NCBI GenBank assembly: GCA_001829625.1
Contig: MIBW01000094.1
Coordinates: 1-48,970, forward strand
Length of the DNA: 48,970 bases
Source of the DNA: Sulfurimonas sp. GWF2_37_8
Lineage (GTDB): Bacteria > Campylobacterota > Campylobacteria > Campylobacterales > Sulfurimonadaceae
Reading direction: 5' to 3'
In this document: positions 19,655 through 31,690 of the stretch, piece by piece
Layout of the letters: each line of letters begins with the position of its first letter
Numbering within the stretch: position 1 is the first letter of the stretch
Notes under the pieces: model-generated
Databases searched by the model: none
What the model was told of the DNA's origin: nothing
Seen by the model: only the letters and a program-made list of their open reading frames with translations
Position numbers and translations under genes: made by a program

Positions 19655-20959
19655 ATGTTAGATGCATTCTATTTGGCACAAATAGATTTACAAACCCAAG
19701 CAGTAGTAAAATCACCTTTGCAAGAGATACACCAGCCGGGGCTTATCCATACAAAAGTTTCAGGAAAATATGAGATTGTGACTGAACTTCCAAAAGAAGC
19801 AGACAATTTTGATAACATATTTAGTTATGCCGATGCGTATGGAAAAATCCGCTTTGCGTATCTCAATGACGTACATAAAGCTTCCGCTTCCGTTTCAAAA
19901 GAAGAGAAACGCGCCAGTGCCATAGGTGGTATTATGGGTATCAAAACAGCACAATACGAAGGTTTTGGTTTTAATGTTGCTGCATATATATCTCAAAGTA
20001 TAGATTTTTTGAGCCCAAAGAAAAAAAATCTCAATCCAGACTTTGTAAACCTCAATCAAGACTCTTTTGCTTATCTCGGTGAAGCAAATTTTAATTATGA
20101 AAGTGAGAATTTTCAAGCGAAAATCGGGCGTTTTCAAGTTGAAACACCGTATGCGAATAGTGATGATATCAGGATGGTGCCAAATAGTTTTGAAGGTGCA
20201 TTTGCCACGTTTGACTATAGTGAAGTTCTCAGCTCTCAAGTGATGTATCTCACAAGATGGGCAGGGTATGATTCTCAGGATGCAGAGTCACAGGATATGT
20301 TTAAAAATCTCACGCAAGAATCCAAAGGTATGGCAATTGCCTCCTTGAGTTATGAATATGCAAGAAATTCTGAACTCTCTTTTTGGTACAGTCAAATAGA
20401 TGCAATGAGCCAAATAGCCTATGCAGAACTTGTCGGTATCCATTTTATCGACGGTGATGCCTTTCATATTGATTATGGTGTGCAATACAGTTCACTCCAT
20501 GAGCTAGAAAACTCCAATGTAACAGGTGATGTTTTAGGTCTGATGTCGATACTCCATTATAACGGTATGTTTGTTGGTGCTGCGTTTAACAAAGCTTTTG
20601 TCAATGAAGGTAAGTTTATTACAGACGGTTTTGGTGGCGGACCTTATTATACTTCACTTGATGAAGCGACGATAGCGGCAATGTCAGAGGCTTCTGTAGG
20701 GCAAAATATCGAAGCTTTTAGGTTGAGTGGAGGTTATGAATTTAAGCAAATTGGCACAGAAGTGTTGGATGGTTTTATGCTTGAAGTAGTTTATGGAAAA
20801 CTTCAAAGCCAAGAAAAAAGTGTGATTGAAAAAGATATTGTTTTGAGTTATGAGATGGGTGAAAGATGGTATATTGAGGGTATTTATACACATTTTGATG
20901 CTGGTTATGAAGATCAAATGTTTGATAGAACGCTATTGAGAGCAAATTATTCGTTTTGA
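19655..20959 (+). CDS. Opr/OprD-like outer-membrane porin family protein (apparently without a signal peptide)
   Basis: Porin-like beta-strand composition, FSYADAYGKIRFAYLND, C-terminal DRTLLRANYSF; RBS aaaggag before ATG 19655. Confidence 0.6.
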   Translation: MLDAFYLAQIDLQTQAVVKSPLQEIHQPGLIHTKVSGKYEIVTELPKEADNFDNIFSYADAYGKIRFAYLNDVHKASASVSKEEKRASAIGGIMGIKTAQYEGFGFNVAAYISQSIDFLSPKKKNLNPDFVNLNQDSFAYLGEANFNYESENFQAKIGRFQVETPYANSDDIRMVPNSFEGAFATFDYSEVLSSQVMYLTRWAGYDSQDAESQDMFKNLTQESKGMAIASLSYEYARNSELSFWYSQIDAMSQIAYAELVGIHFIDGDAFHIDYGVQYSSLHELENSNVTGDVLGLMSILHYNGMFVGAAFNKAFVNEGKFITDGFGGGPYYTSLDEATIAAMSEASVGQNIEAFRLSGGYEFKQIGTEVLDGFMLEVVYGKLQSQEKSVIEKDIVLSYEMGERWYIEGIYTHFDAGYEDQMFDRTLLRANYSF

Positions 20960-20975
20960 TTAATGCCTTATTAAT

Positions 20976-20999
20976 ATGATATTTATTATCATTATAAAA
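20976..20999 (+). promoter_or_regulatory. Possible Fur-box-like site upstream of feoA
   Basis: tatgataTTTATTATCATTATaaa resembles a Fur box; adjacent to iron-transport genes. Confidence 0.4.
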
Positions 21000-21021
21000 A
21001 TTAAAGATAAAGAGAAAAATT

Positions 21022-21249
21022 ATGAATAAACTTTCAATGTGTAAGATAGGTGATAAAGTAAAAATTCTCAAGCTCCATGCGGATTATGATTTGAAGCAGA
21101 GGCTGATATCTTTTGGTATTATGAAAAACGCAGAGGTTGAGGTACTTGAGCACTCTGCTTCAAAAAGTACGATTGAGATTAAGGTTGGAAAAATGAAGAT
21201 AGCACTACGTTCTAAAGAAGCCCAGCTGATAGAAGTGGAGAAAATATGA
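21022..21249 (+). CDS. feoA: Ferrous iron transport protein A
   Basis: 75 aa SH3-like; overlaps feoB start. Confidence 0.88.
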   Translation: MNKLSMCKIGDKVKILKLHADYDLKQRLISFGIMKNAEVEVLEHSASKSTIEIKVGKMKIALRSKEAQLIEVEKI

Positions 21250-23387
21250 ATAATATGATAGGCAAAGCGTGCCCTGTAATCGCAAAACACATCAAAATAG
21301 CACTTGTCGGACAGCCAAATGTCGGTAAAAGTATGCTTATCAACTCCATATCCAACGCACATCTGCATGTGGGAAATTTTACGGGTGTAACAGTGGAGAA
21401 GTCGGAGGTTCTTTTTGATTATAAGGATTATCATTTTACGGTGGTGGATTTGCCGGGAACGTATGCGTTTACGGACTATACTATAGAAGAGAGAGTGACA
21501 CACAATTATCTTTGTGCGGAGAGTTATGATCTTATCATCAATGTAGTGGACTCTACAAATTTGGAAAAGAACCTTCAGTTAACAGCTGAACTTATGAGTA
21601 TGAGTAAAAAGATGGTTATCGCACTCAACATGAGCGACGAAGCAAAAAAAGAGGGGATTGAAATCGATGCGCTTTATATGAGTGAGCTTTTGGGTATCGC
21701 TTGTGTTAAAGTATCAGCCCACACAAAAGAGGGCATTGGAGAGTTACTTGAGGCACTTATAGAAACACAAGAAAACGAGATACAAGAAGCAAAACTCATC
21801 TTCAGTGAGCCTGTGGAAGAGGAGATAAAAGTTATCAGCGAGTATTTGAGAAAACATAAGTATCAAGCTATAAACTCTTATAGAAATATCGCCATCAATC
21901 TTTTGAAAAACAATCAAAGAACATATATGAAGCTTCATGATAATCCTTTATGGACAGAGCTGCAGCCTCTGCTTATTGAGGCGTCTAAACATATAGAACT
22001 CCACCACGACAGCGACGATATCAAAGAGTCATTTGCTGAGGAATATGCCTCTTTTAATCGCGGTATAGTCACAGAAGTGCTTAAACAGAAAAAACAAGAA
22101 GAGAAAAAAACACTTACTGAAAAGATAGACAGCGTTTTAATCCATCCGATTTTAGGCATACCTCTTTTTCTCTTTTTTATGTGGTCGCTTTTTCAGCTTA
22201 CTTTTGAGATTGGTTCTATTCCTATGGAGTGGATTGATGCGATTTTTGCTTGGCTTGGAGATACGATTGGTGCAACCATTGCCAATGATGCAATCCGTTC
22301 TTTAGTTGTAGATGGGATTATTGCGGGTGTTGGTGCGGTTGTTTTATTTGTACCCAATATTATTATTCTTTTTATTGGTATTGCTCTTTTGGAGAGTACG
22401 GGTTATATGTCTAGAGTTGCGTTTTTGCTTGATGGATTTTTTCACAAATTTGGACTGCACGGGCAGTCGTTTATCCCGCTTGTTACAGGTTTTGGATGTT
22501 CTATCCCCGCCTACATGAGCGCTAGAATCCTCAAAAATGATAGAGATAGACTTCTCACACTTTTTATCATCGGCTTTATGAGCTGTGGGGCTAGACTTCC
22601 TGTATATGTACTTTTTGCAGGTGCATTTTTCTCAGAAGATATGGCAGGAAATATTCTTTTTATCATCTATATCTCAGGAGCAATTTTAGGTCTTATCGCC
22701 GCTAAAATACTGAAACTCACTGCGTTTAAGGGATCAGATGAGCCTTTTGTTATGGAGATGCCAAAATACAGACTTCCCTCTGTAAAACTTATTTGGCATA
22801 CAGTTTTGACAAAAACGATGATGTATCTCAAAAAAGCTGGAACATTTATCGCTGCGGCTTCGATGTTGATATGGTTTATGAGTAACTATCCAAAAAATGC
22901 AGAGTTGGAGATGCGTTATGCGACGCAGATTGAAAACGCAAGCAGTGAAGAGGAAAAAAACTCTTTAAACAACTTACTTGCAGTGGCGCATCTTGAGCAG
23001 AGTTACTTAGGAACTATAGGAAAATTTTCAGAGCCTTTTTTCGCCCCGCTTGGTTTTGACTGGAAGATGAGTGTTGCGCTACAAACAGGACTTGCGGCCA
23101 AAGAGGTAGTTGTTTCCACGCTTGGCGTTTTGTATGCGCTTGGAGATGATGTAGATGAGAATAACAATTCACTCATAAACGCAATCAGTAAAAATATCTC
23201 TTTTGCTTCTGCTATGGCTTTTATCGTTGTTATTATGATTTACCTGCCGTGTCTCGCGGCTTCTATCGTTTTTACTCGTGAAGCAGGGGGTATCAAATAC
23301 TTTTTTTATCTTCTAGCGTTTACCTCGATTATCGCATATGTACTTGCGTTTATCACTTATAATGTTGTGAGTTTTTTAGGGTATTAA
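21246..23387 (+). CDS. feoB: Ferrous iron transport protein B
   Basis: GQPNVGKSMLINSIS, VVDLPGTYAFTDYTIEE, GFGCSIPAYMSARIL, gate motifs. Confidence 0.97.
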   Translation: MNNMIGKACPVIAKHIKIALVGQPNVGKSMLINSISNAHLHVGNFTGVTVEKSEVLFDYKDYHFTVVDLPGTYAFTDYTIEERVTHNYLCAESYDLIINVVDSTNLEKNLQLTAELMSMSKKMVIALNMSDEAKKEGIEIDALYMSELLGIACVKVSAHTKEGIGELLEALIETQENEIQEAKLIFSEPVEEEIKVISEYLRKHKYQAINSYRNIAINLLKNNQRTYMKLHDNPLWTELQPLLIEASKHIELHHDSDDIKESFAEEYASFNRGIVTEVLKQKKQEEKKTLTEKIDSVLIHPILGIPLFLFFMWSLFQLTFEIGSIPMEWIDAIFAWLGDTIGATIANDAIRSLVVDGIIAGVGAVVLFVPNIIILFIGIALLESTGYMSRVAFLLDGFFHKFGLHGQSFIPLVTGFGCSIPAYMSARILKNDRDRLLTLFIIGFMSCGARLPVYVLFAGAFFSEDMAGNILFIIYISGAILGLIAAKILKLTAFKGSDEPFVMEMPKYRLPSVKLIWHTVLTKTMMYLKKAGTFIAAASMLIWFMSNYPKNAELEMRYATQIENASSEEEKNSLNNLLAVAHLEQSYLGTIGKFSEPFFAPLGFDWKMSVALQTGLAAKEVVVSTLGVLYALGDDVDENNNSLINAISKNISFASAMAFIVVIMIYLPCLAASIVFTREAGGIKYFFYLLAFTSIIAYVLAFITYNVVSFLGY

Positions 23388-23415
23388 CTACTTATTAGTC
23401 GATATTGGTTACACT

Positions 23416-24084
23416 TTGTGTATGAAAAAAATATTGATGATTGAAGATGATTTGGAATTAGCGGAGATACTTACGGAGTATCTTCATCAGTTTGAGTTTG
23501 AGGTTGTCACAGAAGATGACCCTTTTAAAGCAGTGAGTATCCTAAAGTTAGAACCTTTTGATTTGGTGATACTTGACTTGACACTTCCTGGTATGGACGG
23601 CTTAGAAGTGTGTGAAGCCATTCGTGAGCGTCAAGATATCCCTATCATCATCTCCTCAGCGAGAAGTGATGTGACGGATAAGATAAAAGCGCTTGAGCTT
23701 GGTGCGGATGATTATTTGCCAAAACCTTATGACCCTCGAGAACTTGAAGCACGCATCCACTCTGTTCTTCGTAGATATGCGGCAAAAAGCGAAGCCAGAG
23801 AAGAGTCTAAAAGCGACTTCAAATGTGACAAAGCAACGATGCAAATTTCTTATAAAAGCAGAAATATCGACCTGACAAACGCAGAGTTTGGGATACTTTC
23901 TTATATGATATCCAAACAGGGACTTGTTGTCTCAAGAGAAGATTTGATCCATAATGTAAACGCAATCAATGAAGACTCATCAAACAAAAGTATCGATGTA
24001 ATGGTTGGGCGTATCCGCAATAAACTTGGAGACAAAACTCTTATAGAATCTGTAAGAGGCGTTGGCTATAAGCTGCTTAAATAA
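23416..24084 (+). CDS. OmpR-family response regulator (ArsR-like of Campylobacterota)
   Basis: MIEDDLELAEILTEYL, DLVILDLTLPGMDGLEV, C-terminal SIDVMVGRIRNKLGD...VRGVGYKLLK. Confidence 0.93.
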   Translation: MCMKKILMIEDDLELAEILTEYLHQFEFEVVTEDDPFKAVSILKLEPFDLVILDLTLPGMDGLEVCEAIRERQDIPIIISSARSDVTDKIKALELGADDYLPKPYDPRELEARIHSVLRRYAAKSEAREESKSDFKCDKATMQISYKSRNIDLTNAEFGILSYMISKQGLVVSREDLIHNVNAINEDSSNKSIDVMVGRIRNKLGDKTLIESVRGVGYKLLK

Positions 24085-24091
24085 GCTGCTC

Positions 24092-25366
24092 ATGAAGAAA
24101 CACGCCGTTTTACTCACGATACTTTTTGCCTTTGTGGTCACAGTTGTGAGTGTGAGTGCTGTTTTTTGGGAGTTTTATAAACTCAACAAAGAGCAGTACA
24201 TAGCCCATATTTTTACAAAACACTCCGTTATTACTCAGATATATAGAGCGCACAGTTTGAGTAAAAGTTCAGATATCATGCTCGAAGCAAACCTCGCTGT
24301 TTATAAACTTCTTATCACGAAAGATCCAAAACTACAAAAAAATGTCCTAGAATCAGGTACTGTTTTAAAACGAGAGGGTTTTAAAAATATTGACTCTTCT
24401 ATCATGCTCAATCAACAGGGTATTTATACGCAGAACAATATCAGCGATTTGCGTGTTACGATGCTTGAGCGTAAAAGAGATATCTTTTTCTTTATGCAGA
24501 CTCCATCAAGTTCTATTTTGATTCAAGATGAAGAACTTGAGCCTTATAGTGATTGGAGCGTTCTTTACACCTTCACAACAGTTTTGGCTATCATCTCTAT
24601 ATCCTATTTTCTTATCCTCCATAAACTCCGCCCCTTAATCAGACTCAGACGCAAGATAGCCTCTTTTGGTGATGGCAATATGCATGTCTCTTTTAAAACA
24701 AAATCCTGTGATGAGATAGGTCTGGTTTCAAATGAACTTGAATCAGCAAGACGCAAGATTAATACTATTTTAGAATCGCGAACACTTTTTTTGAGAAATT
24801 TGATGCATGAACTTAAAACACCTATAGCAAAAGGAACTATTGCGACGCAAATGTTAGAGTCCGAAAAACAAAAGGAGAGATTTGTCTCTATTTTTGGAAG
24901 ACTTGAAGCGCTTGTGAGAGAGTTTGCGATGATAGAAGAGGTGACAAGTCTCAACTCAAAAGAAAGTTTCAAAGAATATAGGCTTGTCGATATTATCGAT
25001 GGAGCAATCGATATGGCAATGGTAGAAGCAGAAAATGTGAGTGTTGCCGTAAACACAGATGTAAAGATAAAGGCAAACTATAGACTCTATACAACGGCTA
25101 TAAAAAACATGATAGACAATGGTATCAAATACTCTCCAGATGCTCATGTAAACATCCGCATTATCAACAATGAACTTTGTTTTGAGAGTAAGGGAGCATG
25201 TATTGCCCATCCTTTGGAATACTATATTGAACCTTTTACAAAAGAAAATCCTTCAAAGAATAGTTTTGGGCTTGGGCTCTATCTTGTAGATTCTATTTTA
25301 AAAGCCCATTCTAAGGTGCTAGCTCATGAGTATCACAATGGGGTTAACCGATTTATATTCGCATAA
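24092..25366 (+). CDS. Sensor histidine kinase (ArsS-like)
   Basis: FLRNLMHELKTPIAKG H-box, NMIDNGIKYSP N-box, SFGLGLYLVDSIL G-box; HAMP region; start trimmed to MKKHAVLL. Confidence 0.92.
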   Translation: MKKHAVLLTILFAFVVTVVSVSAVFWEFYKLNKEQYIAHIFTKHSVITQIYRAHSLSKSSDIMLEANLAVYKLLITKDPKLQKNVLESGTVLKREGFKNIDSSIMLNQQGIYTQNNISDLRVTMLERKRDIFFFMQTPSSSILIQDEELEPYSDWSVLYTFTTVLAIISISYFLILHKLRPLIRLRRKIASFGDGNMHVSFKTKSCDEIGLVSNELESARRKINTILESRTLFLRNLMHELKTPIAKGTIATQMLESEKQKERFVSIFGRLEALVREFAMIEEVTSLNSKESFKEYRLVDIIDGAIDMAMVEAENVSVAVNTDVKIKANYRLYTTAIKNMIDNGIKYSPDAHVNIRIINNELCFESKGACIAHPLEYYIEPFTKENPSKNSFGLGLYLVDSILKAHSKVLAHEYHNGVNRFIFA

Positions 25367-25389
25367 GTTTATATAAGTAAACTTTTAGG

Positions 25390-26832
25390 ATGAATAAAAC
25401 TCCCAATGGCTTCTCTTTAGTCTTATTTGCACTCTCTTTTTTTCTCTTTGGATGGTTGGGACACTCTGTGTATGCACCTATCATTGAAACGCAGTATCCG
25501 ACTATTCTTGAAAAGATAAAAAAAGAAAAGAAGCTAAATGTAGTCCTTTTAAACTCTCCCTCTACATATTATATTGGTACAGACGGCGAACAGGGGTTTG
25601 AGTACGATTTACTTAAAGCATATGCTGATTATTTGGGCGTTGGGCTTAATATTACGGTTGCACATACAACAAAAGAAGCGATCGAACTCTCTAAAAACCC
25701 TAATGTCCATATAACATCCGCAGCTCTTGCAAAAACTCCACTTAGAGAAGATAGCTTCAATTTTGGTCCAACGTATCTCGAAGTGCAGCAACAGGTTATC
25801 TGCTATCGTGGTATGCTCAATACGAAAAACTTTCCAAACGATGTTGAAGGTCTTGCAGGTCTTAAAATAATGATAGGTGAAGATACGAGCTATAGCGAAA
25901 CGGTGCAAGCTTTACAAAATGAGGGTTTTGATCTCAATGTTACACTTACATCAGAATACTCCACAGAAGAATTATTGCAAAAGGTTTCACAAAATGAGAT
26001 TGATTGTACTATCGCGGATTCAAATATCTATTCGATCAATCTTCGTTATTTTCCTGAAATAGCGCAGGCATTTACTATCAGCGGAAGAGAACAGCTTGCA
26101 TGGGTTTTAGCTCCAAATTCTAAAGGACTCAAAGCTAGTATGTACGAGTGGCTCAATAGCTTTAATCAAAGCGGGGCGATGGCGGCACTCAAAGATCATC
26201 ACAGCGGCTATATCATGTTCTTTGATTATTACAATACTAAGATGTTTTATCACCGAATCAAAGCAAGATTGCCTAAATTTCAAGAGCTTTTTTCACAAGC
26301 CTCTGAAAAATATAAGATTTCATGGATACTCCTAGCAGCTATATCTTATCAAGAATCACACTGGAATCCAAGTGCAAAAAGTTATACAGGAGTTCGTGGG
26401 CTTATGATGCTTACCAACAATACGGCTGCAATGCTTGGAATACAAGATAGAGTTGACCCTTCTCAAAGTATTGATGGAGGAACAAGACATATTGTAGAGA
26501 TGCTCAAACTTGTGCCGCCCGAAGTAGAAGGTGAAAACAGATTGAAGTTTGCTTTAGCAGCTTATAATGTAGGTATGGCTCATGTGGAAGATGCTATGAA
26601 ACTTGCAAAAAAACTCAATCTTAATGAAACTATATGGAATGATTTGAAAAAAGTGCTTCCACTATTGGCACAAAAGAAATATTATAAAGATTTGAAGTAT
26701 GGATACGCAAGAGGCGAGGAGCCTGTGAAATATGTTGAATCTATCTATAATTACAAAGATATTTTAGAAAATGCTCTTGAAGAGTCTTCAAGAGTTATGA
26801 TAGGTACAGATAACACTATCATCTTGAAGTAG
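25390..26832 (+). CDS. mltF: MltF-type membrane-bound lytic murein transglycosylase
   Basis: SBP_bac_3-like N-terminus plus SLT domain [35 protein letters not shown]. Confidence 0.93.
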   Translation: MNKTPNGFSLVLFALSFFLFGWLGHSVYAPIIETQYPTILEKIKKEKKLNVVLLNSPSTYYIGTDGEQGFEYDLLKAYADYLGVGLNITVAHTTKEAIELSKNPNVHITSAALAKTPLREDSFNFGPTYLEVQQQVICYRGMLNTKNFPNDVEGLAGLKIMIGEDTSYSETVQALQNEGFDLNVTLTSEYSTEELLQKVSQNEIDCTIADSNIYSINLRYFPEIAQAFTISGREQLAWVLAPNSKGLKASMYEWLNSFNQSGAMAALKDHHSGYIMFFDYYNTKMFYHRIKARLPKFQELFSQASEKYKISWILLAAISYQESHWNPSAKSYTGVRGLMMLTNNTAAMLGIQDRVDPSQSIDGGTRHIVEMLKLVPPEVEGENRLKFALAAYNVGMAHVEDAMKLAKKLNLNETIWNDLKKVLPLLAQKKYYKDLKYGYARGEEPVKYVESIYNYKDILENALEESSRVMIGTDNTIILK

Positions 26833-26845
26833 CAAAAGAAGAGGA

Positions 26846-27175
26846 TTATTCTCCTTCTTTACCATTTGCGAGTGATGTTAAAAAACTCTCCATATCGTAT
26901 TTGATTCTGTACTCAGGTGTCATGATGTGGATAAGGATATCTCCTAAGTCGATTACAATCCAATCGCCGCTTTCGTCAATGTTGTTGAACTTTTCAGCAG
27001 GTTTGAGATCTTTTCTGAGATGATCCAACAAAGCAACTGTATGCTTTGTACCGAGAGATGAGGCGATGATGGCATAATCCACAAAGTAGTTTTTCTCTCT
27101 TAAGTCAAACACTTCTATTGCTTCGGCCTTATTGTTGTCGAGTACGGTTGTGATTCTCTCTATTCTATTTTGCAT
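26846..27175 (-). CDS. rsfS: Ribosomal silencing factor
   Basis: FVDYAIIASSLGTKHTVALLDHL...DWIVIDLGDILIHIMTPEYR. Confidence 0.95.
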   Translation of the reverse strand: MQNRIERITTVLDNNKAEAIEVFDLREKNYFVDYAIIASSLGTKHTVALLDHLRKDLKPAEKFNNIDESGDWIVIDLGDILIHIMTPEYRIKYDMESFLTSLANGKEGE

Positions 27176-27707
27176 TTTTTTCCTTGTAATATTTTATAAT
27201 CTCGTTTGCACTGCACGCAGGTAACATTGTACCATCCATCTTTTCTCTGAGTTGTGAAGAAGATATTTTTTCATCAACTTCGAGTATAAAAAAGTTTTTA
27301 GGTATCGTAATACTATCTCTTGTCGCTACAATAAAAGTTACCAAATGGGATAATTTTTCGTAGTCTTTCCATTTTGAAAGATCCGCCAAGTTGTCTGCAC
27401 CAATAACGAGATAAACTTTTTGATACATTTTTAGAAGGTGTTTTACACTCTCTATAGAAGGTACTTTCCGCTTTTGCTTAATCTCAAAATCATCAATGAT
27501 TACATTTTTATAGGATAAAAAAATATCTCTAAGCCATCGTATTCTTTGCTCGGGTGAAGCATGAGAAAGAGTTTTAAATGGATTTAAAAAAGTAGGCATA
27601 ACAATAGTTTTATCAATAAATTTTAGCTTTTGTAAAGAGTTTACAAGCGCTACATGACCAATGTGCGGTGGGTCAAAAGAACCACCAAAAAGTGCAACAG
27701 ATTCCAT
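27165..27707 (-). CDS. nadD: Nicotinate-nucleotide adenylyltransferase
   Basis: ALFGGSFDPPHIGHVALV, VIGADNLADLSKWKDYEKL, ISSSQLRE. Confidence 0.96.
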   Translation of the reverse strand: MESVALFGGSFDPPHIGHVALVNSLQKLKFIDKTIVMPTFLNPFKTLSHASPEQRIRWLRDIFLSYKNVIIDDFEIKQKRKVPSIESVKHLLKMYQKVYLVIGADNLADLSKWKDYEKLSHLVTFIVATRDSITIPKNFFILEVDEKISSSQLREKMDGTMLPACSANEIIKYYKEKNAK

Positions 27708-27771
27708 ATTTAATGAGAATTATAACTTATTTTAGATAAAATAATCGAATTAATTTTATGTAGGATATATA

Positions 27772-28773
27772 ATGGCACTTAAAATAGCAATTAACGGATT
27801 TGGTAGGATTGGTCGTTGTGTAGCTCGTATAGCTGCAAAAAGAGACGATGTAGAGGTTGTAGCTATCAATGATATGGCAAGTATGGATATGATGTTGTAT
27901 CTTCTTAAAAATGATTCTGTTCATGGAACTTTTAAGAGTGAAGTTGTTCAGCTTGATGAACATCATATCAGTATCGATGGTCAAAAAGTAAAAGTTTTTT
28001 CAGACCGAGACCCTAAAAACTTGAAGTTTGCCGATTGTGGTGCTGATATGGTACTTGAATGTACGGGTGTTTTCTTGACACAGGAAAGTGCGCAGGTTCA
28101 TATCGACAATGGTGTTGAAAAAGTACTTTTTTCTGCTCCTGCAAAAGATAAAGAGACACCTACATTTGTTATGGGTGTCAATGAAGAAAAATATGATGGT
28201 CAAAAAATTGTCTCTAATGCTTCATGTACAACAAACTGTCTAGGACCTGTTGCAAGAGTTCTTGATGATGCGTTTGGCATAGAAAAAGGGCTCATGACAA
28301 CTATCCATTCTTATACAAATGACCAAAATATTTTAGATGTAAAACACTCAAAAGATAAACGCCGTGCTCGTGCTGGTGCTATCAATATGATACCTACTAC
28401 AACAGGTGCTGCAAAAGCAATCTCTTTGGTTATGCCGCAACTTCAAGGAAAACTTCATGGTCAAAGTGTTCGTGTTCCTACACCTGATGTTTCCATGGTT
28501 GACTTAAATGTTCTTGTTTCAAGAGATACTACAAAAGAAGAAGTAACAGCGGTATTTAATGAAATGGCAAATACAAGACTCAAAGGTCTTTTACTTATGG
28601 ATAAAGAGATGCGTGTATCTCAAGACTTCGTCGGTTCTGAGTACAGTTCAATTGTTGCAGAAGATTTGACGCAAGTTATTGGCGGCAACATGGTGAAAAT
28701 CATGGCATGGTACGATAATGAGTGGGGTTACTCCATGAGACTTATCGACATGGCAATACATATTAATAAATAG
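27772..28773 (+). CDS. gap: Glyceraldehyde-3-phosphate dehydrogenase, type I
   Basis: [39 protein letters not shown]. Confidence 0.98.
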   Translation: MALKIAINGFGRIGRCVARIAAKRDDVEVVAINDMASMDMMLYLLKNDSVHGTFKSEVVQLDEHHISIDGQKVKVFSDRDPKNLKFADCGADMVLECTGVFLTQESAQVHIDNGVEKVLFSAPAKDKETPTFVMGVNEEKYDGQKIVSNASCTTNCLGPVARVLDDAFGIEKGLMTTIHSYTNDQNILDVKHSKDKRRARAGAINMIPTTTGAAKAISLVMPQLQGKLHGQSVRVPTPDVSMVDLNVLVSRDTTKEEVTAVFNEMANTRLKGLLLMDKEMRVSQDFVGSEYSSIVAEDLTQVIGGNMVKIMAWYDNEWGYSMRLIDMAIHINK

Positions 28774-28781
28774 GACAAAAC

Positions 28782-29984
28782 TTGGAATTATTAAATATTA
28801 AACATTTAAATTTAGCGGATAAAAAAGTATTTATTCGTTGTGACTTCAATGTCCCTATGGATGATTTTGGAAATATCTCTGATGATAGACGTATCCGTTC
28901 AGCGCTTGCTACGATAAATCACTGTATTGATCAAAATTGTGCTGTTATTTTGGCTTCACACTTAGGTCGTCCAGATGGCGAAATTGATATGAAATATTCA
29001 CTAGCGCCAGTTGCCCGAAGATTGAACAAACTGCTTAAAAAAGATATTCTCATGGCTAATGATGTTATCGGTGAAGATGCGAAACAAAAAGTTGCAATAC
29101 TTCAAGGCGGACAAATCCTGCTTTTAGAAAATATCCGATTTGAAGCTGGTGAGACAAAAAATAATAAAGAGTTTGCAGCAAAATTAGCTGATATGGCTGA
29201 GTTTTACATCAACGATGCTTTCGGTGTTTCCCATCGTGCACATGCATCGGTTGAAGGTATAACACACTTTTTTGATGATGAGCATAAAGCAGCGGGATAT
29301 TTACTCCAAAAAGAGATTCAGTTTTTTGGCAAACTTATAGAAAAACCTGTACGTCCTTTTGCAGCGATAGTTGGTGGTTCAAAAGTTTCAGGTAAACTTG
29401 AGGCACTTGTCAATTTACTTCCTCGTGTTGATAAGATTTTTATCGGCGGAGGTATGGCATTTACATTTTTAAAACAGATGGGTTATCATATAGGGGCTTC
29501 TCTTGTCGAAGATGATTTACTTGAAGATGCACAACATATTATGGATGAAGCGAAAAGACTCGGTGTGAAATTTTATCTTCCTGTAGATGTTATCGCGGCA
29601 GATAGATTTTCAGAGGATGCTGTAAGTAAAATAGTAACAGCACAAGAAATTCCTGATAAATGGATGGGCCTTGACATCGGGCCTGCAACTGTACGACTTT
29701 ATCGTGAAGGTCTCAACGACGTACAAACGGTACTTTGGAATGGTCCAATGGGTGTGTATGAGATGGAGAAATTCGCTCGCGGATCATCAAAAATAGCACA
29801 CTTTGTCGCAGATAGTTATGCGACTACAGTTGTTGGCGGTGGAGATACAGCAGACTTAGTGCAGCGTATAGGACTTGATGAAGAGATGACTTTTATATCT
29901 ACAGGCGGTGGTGCATCACTTGAACTCCTTGAGGGTAAAGTGCTTCCCGGTGTTTTACCGCTGATTAAAAAAGAAGAAGAGTAA
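28782..29984 (+). CDS. pgk: Phosphoglycerate kinase
   Basis: [53 protein letters not shown] start. Confidence 0.98.
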   Translation: MELLNIKHLNLADKKVFIRCDFNVPMDDFGNISDDRRIRSALATINHCIDQNCAVILASHLGRPDGEIDMKYSLAPVARRLNKLLKKDILMANDVIGEDAKQKVAILQGGQILLLENIRFEAGETKNNKEFAAKLADMAEFYINDAFGVSHRAHASVEGITHFFDDEHKAAGYLLQKEIQFFGKLIEKPVRPFAAIVGGSKVSGKLEALVNLLPRVDKIFIGGGMAFTFLKQMGYHIGASLVEDDLLEDAQHIMDEAKRLGVKFYLPVDVIAADRFSEDAVSKIVTAQEIPDKWMGLDIGPATVRLYREGLNDVQTVLWNGPMGVYEMEKFARGSSKIAHFVADSYATTVVGGGDTADLVQRIGLDEEMTFISTGGGASLELLEGKVLPGVLPLIKKEEE

Positions 29985-29987
29985 GTC

Positions 29988-30710
29988 ATGATATTAGCTG
30001 CAAATTTAAAAACAAATCTAACTCGTGAAAAGACAAATAAGTATGTTAAGGAATTGGAGAAGTTTTTAAGTGGGAGCAAGTCAGCACAAGAAGTACTTGT
30101 ATTTCCGGCAACTTCAAGTTTAGACAAATTTTCTACATCAGCCATCATCGGTGCTCAGAATGCTTATTTGGCTCAAAACGGTGCGTTTACTGGAGAGATA
30201 GGACTTGAGCATTTAGAAGAGTTTGATATCAAAACTATTCTAATCGGACATAGTGAACGCCGTCATATTCTGGGTGAAACGCAAGAGTTTTTGGCTAAAA
30301 AATTTGCTTTTTACATGAGCCATGGATTTAAGATTATCTATTGTATCGGAGAACCACTTAGTGTGAGAGAAGCAGGGCATGAGCGTATGATGGAGTATAT
30401 ATCTGCCCAATATGAGGGAATAGATACGGAGTATAAAAATCTTATCATCGCGTATGAGCCGGTTTGGGCAATAGGCACAGGACTCACACCAACACTCGAA
30501 GAGATAGAAAATATCCATAAGGAACTCAAGAAAAAATCACCTGCGCCTATACTCTATGGTGGTAGTGTGAAAGTTACAAATGCCAAAGAAGTCTTAGAAC
30601 TTCAAAATGTAGATGGTATCTTGGTTGGAAGTGCTGCGCTTTATCTCGAACATTTTTGTTCGATGATATCGTATGCAGATGAAATAGAAAAATTAGCAGG
30701 AGAAAAATAA
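29988..30710 (+). CDS. tpiA: Triosephosphate isomerase
   Basis: AANLKTNLTREKT, ILIGHSERRHILGE, IAYEPVWAIGTG, YGGSVKVTNAKE. Confidence 0.97.
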   Translation: MILAANLKTNLTREKTNKYVKELEKFLSGSKSAQEVLVFPATSSLDKFSTSAIIGAQNAYLAQNGAFTGEIGLEHLEEFDIKTILIGHSERRHILGETQEFLAKKFAFYMSHGFKIIYCIGEPLSVREAGHERMMEYISAQYEGIDTEYKNLIIAYEPVWAIGTGLTPTLEEIENIHKELKKKSPAPILYGGSVKVTNAKEVLELQNVDGILVGSAALYLEHFCSMISYADEIEKLAGEK

Positions 30711-31579
<869 letters not shown>

Positions 31580-31690
31580 CCTCCTGTATAAAAAAAATCT
31601 CACTAACTGCTTAAAAATTAATCACTTATTTGTCTGCGCTGAATACATTCTATGTAATAATTATTCCATCAAAAATAAGAAGGAAACACA

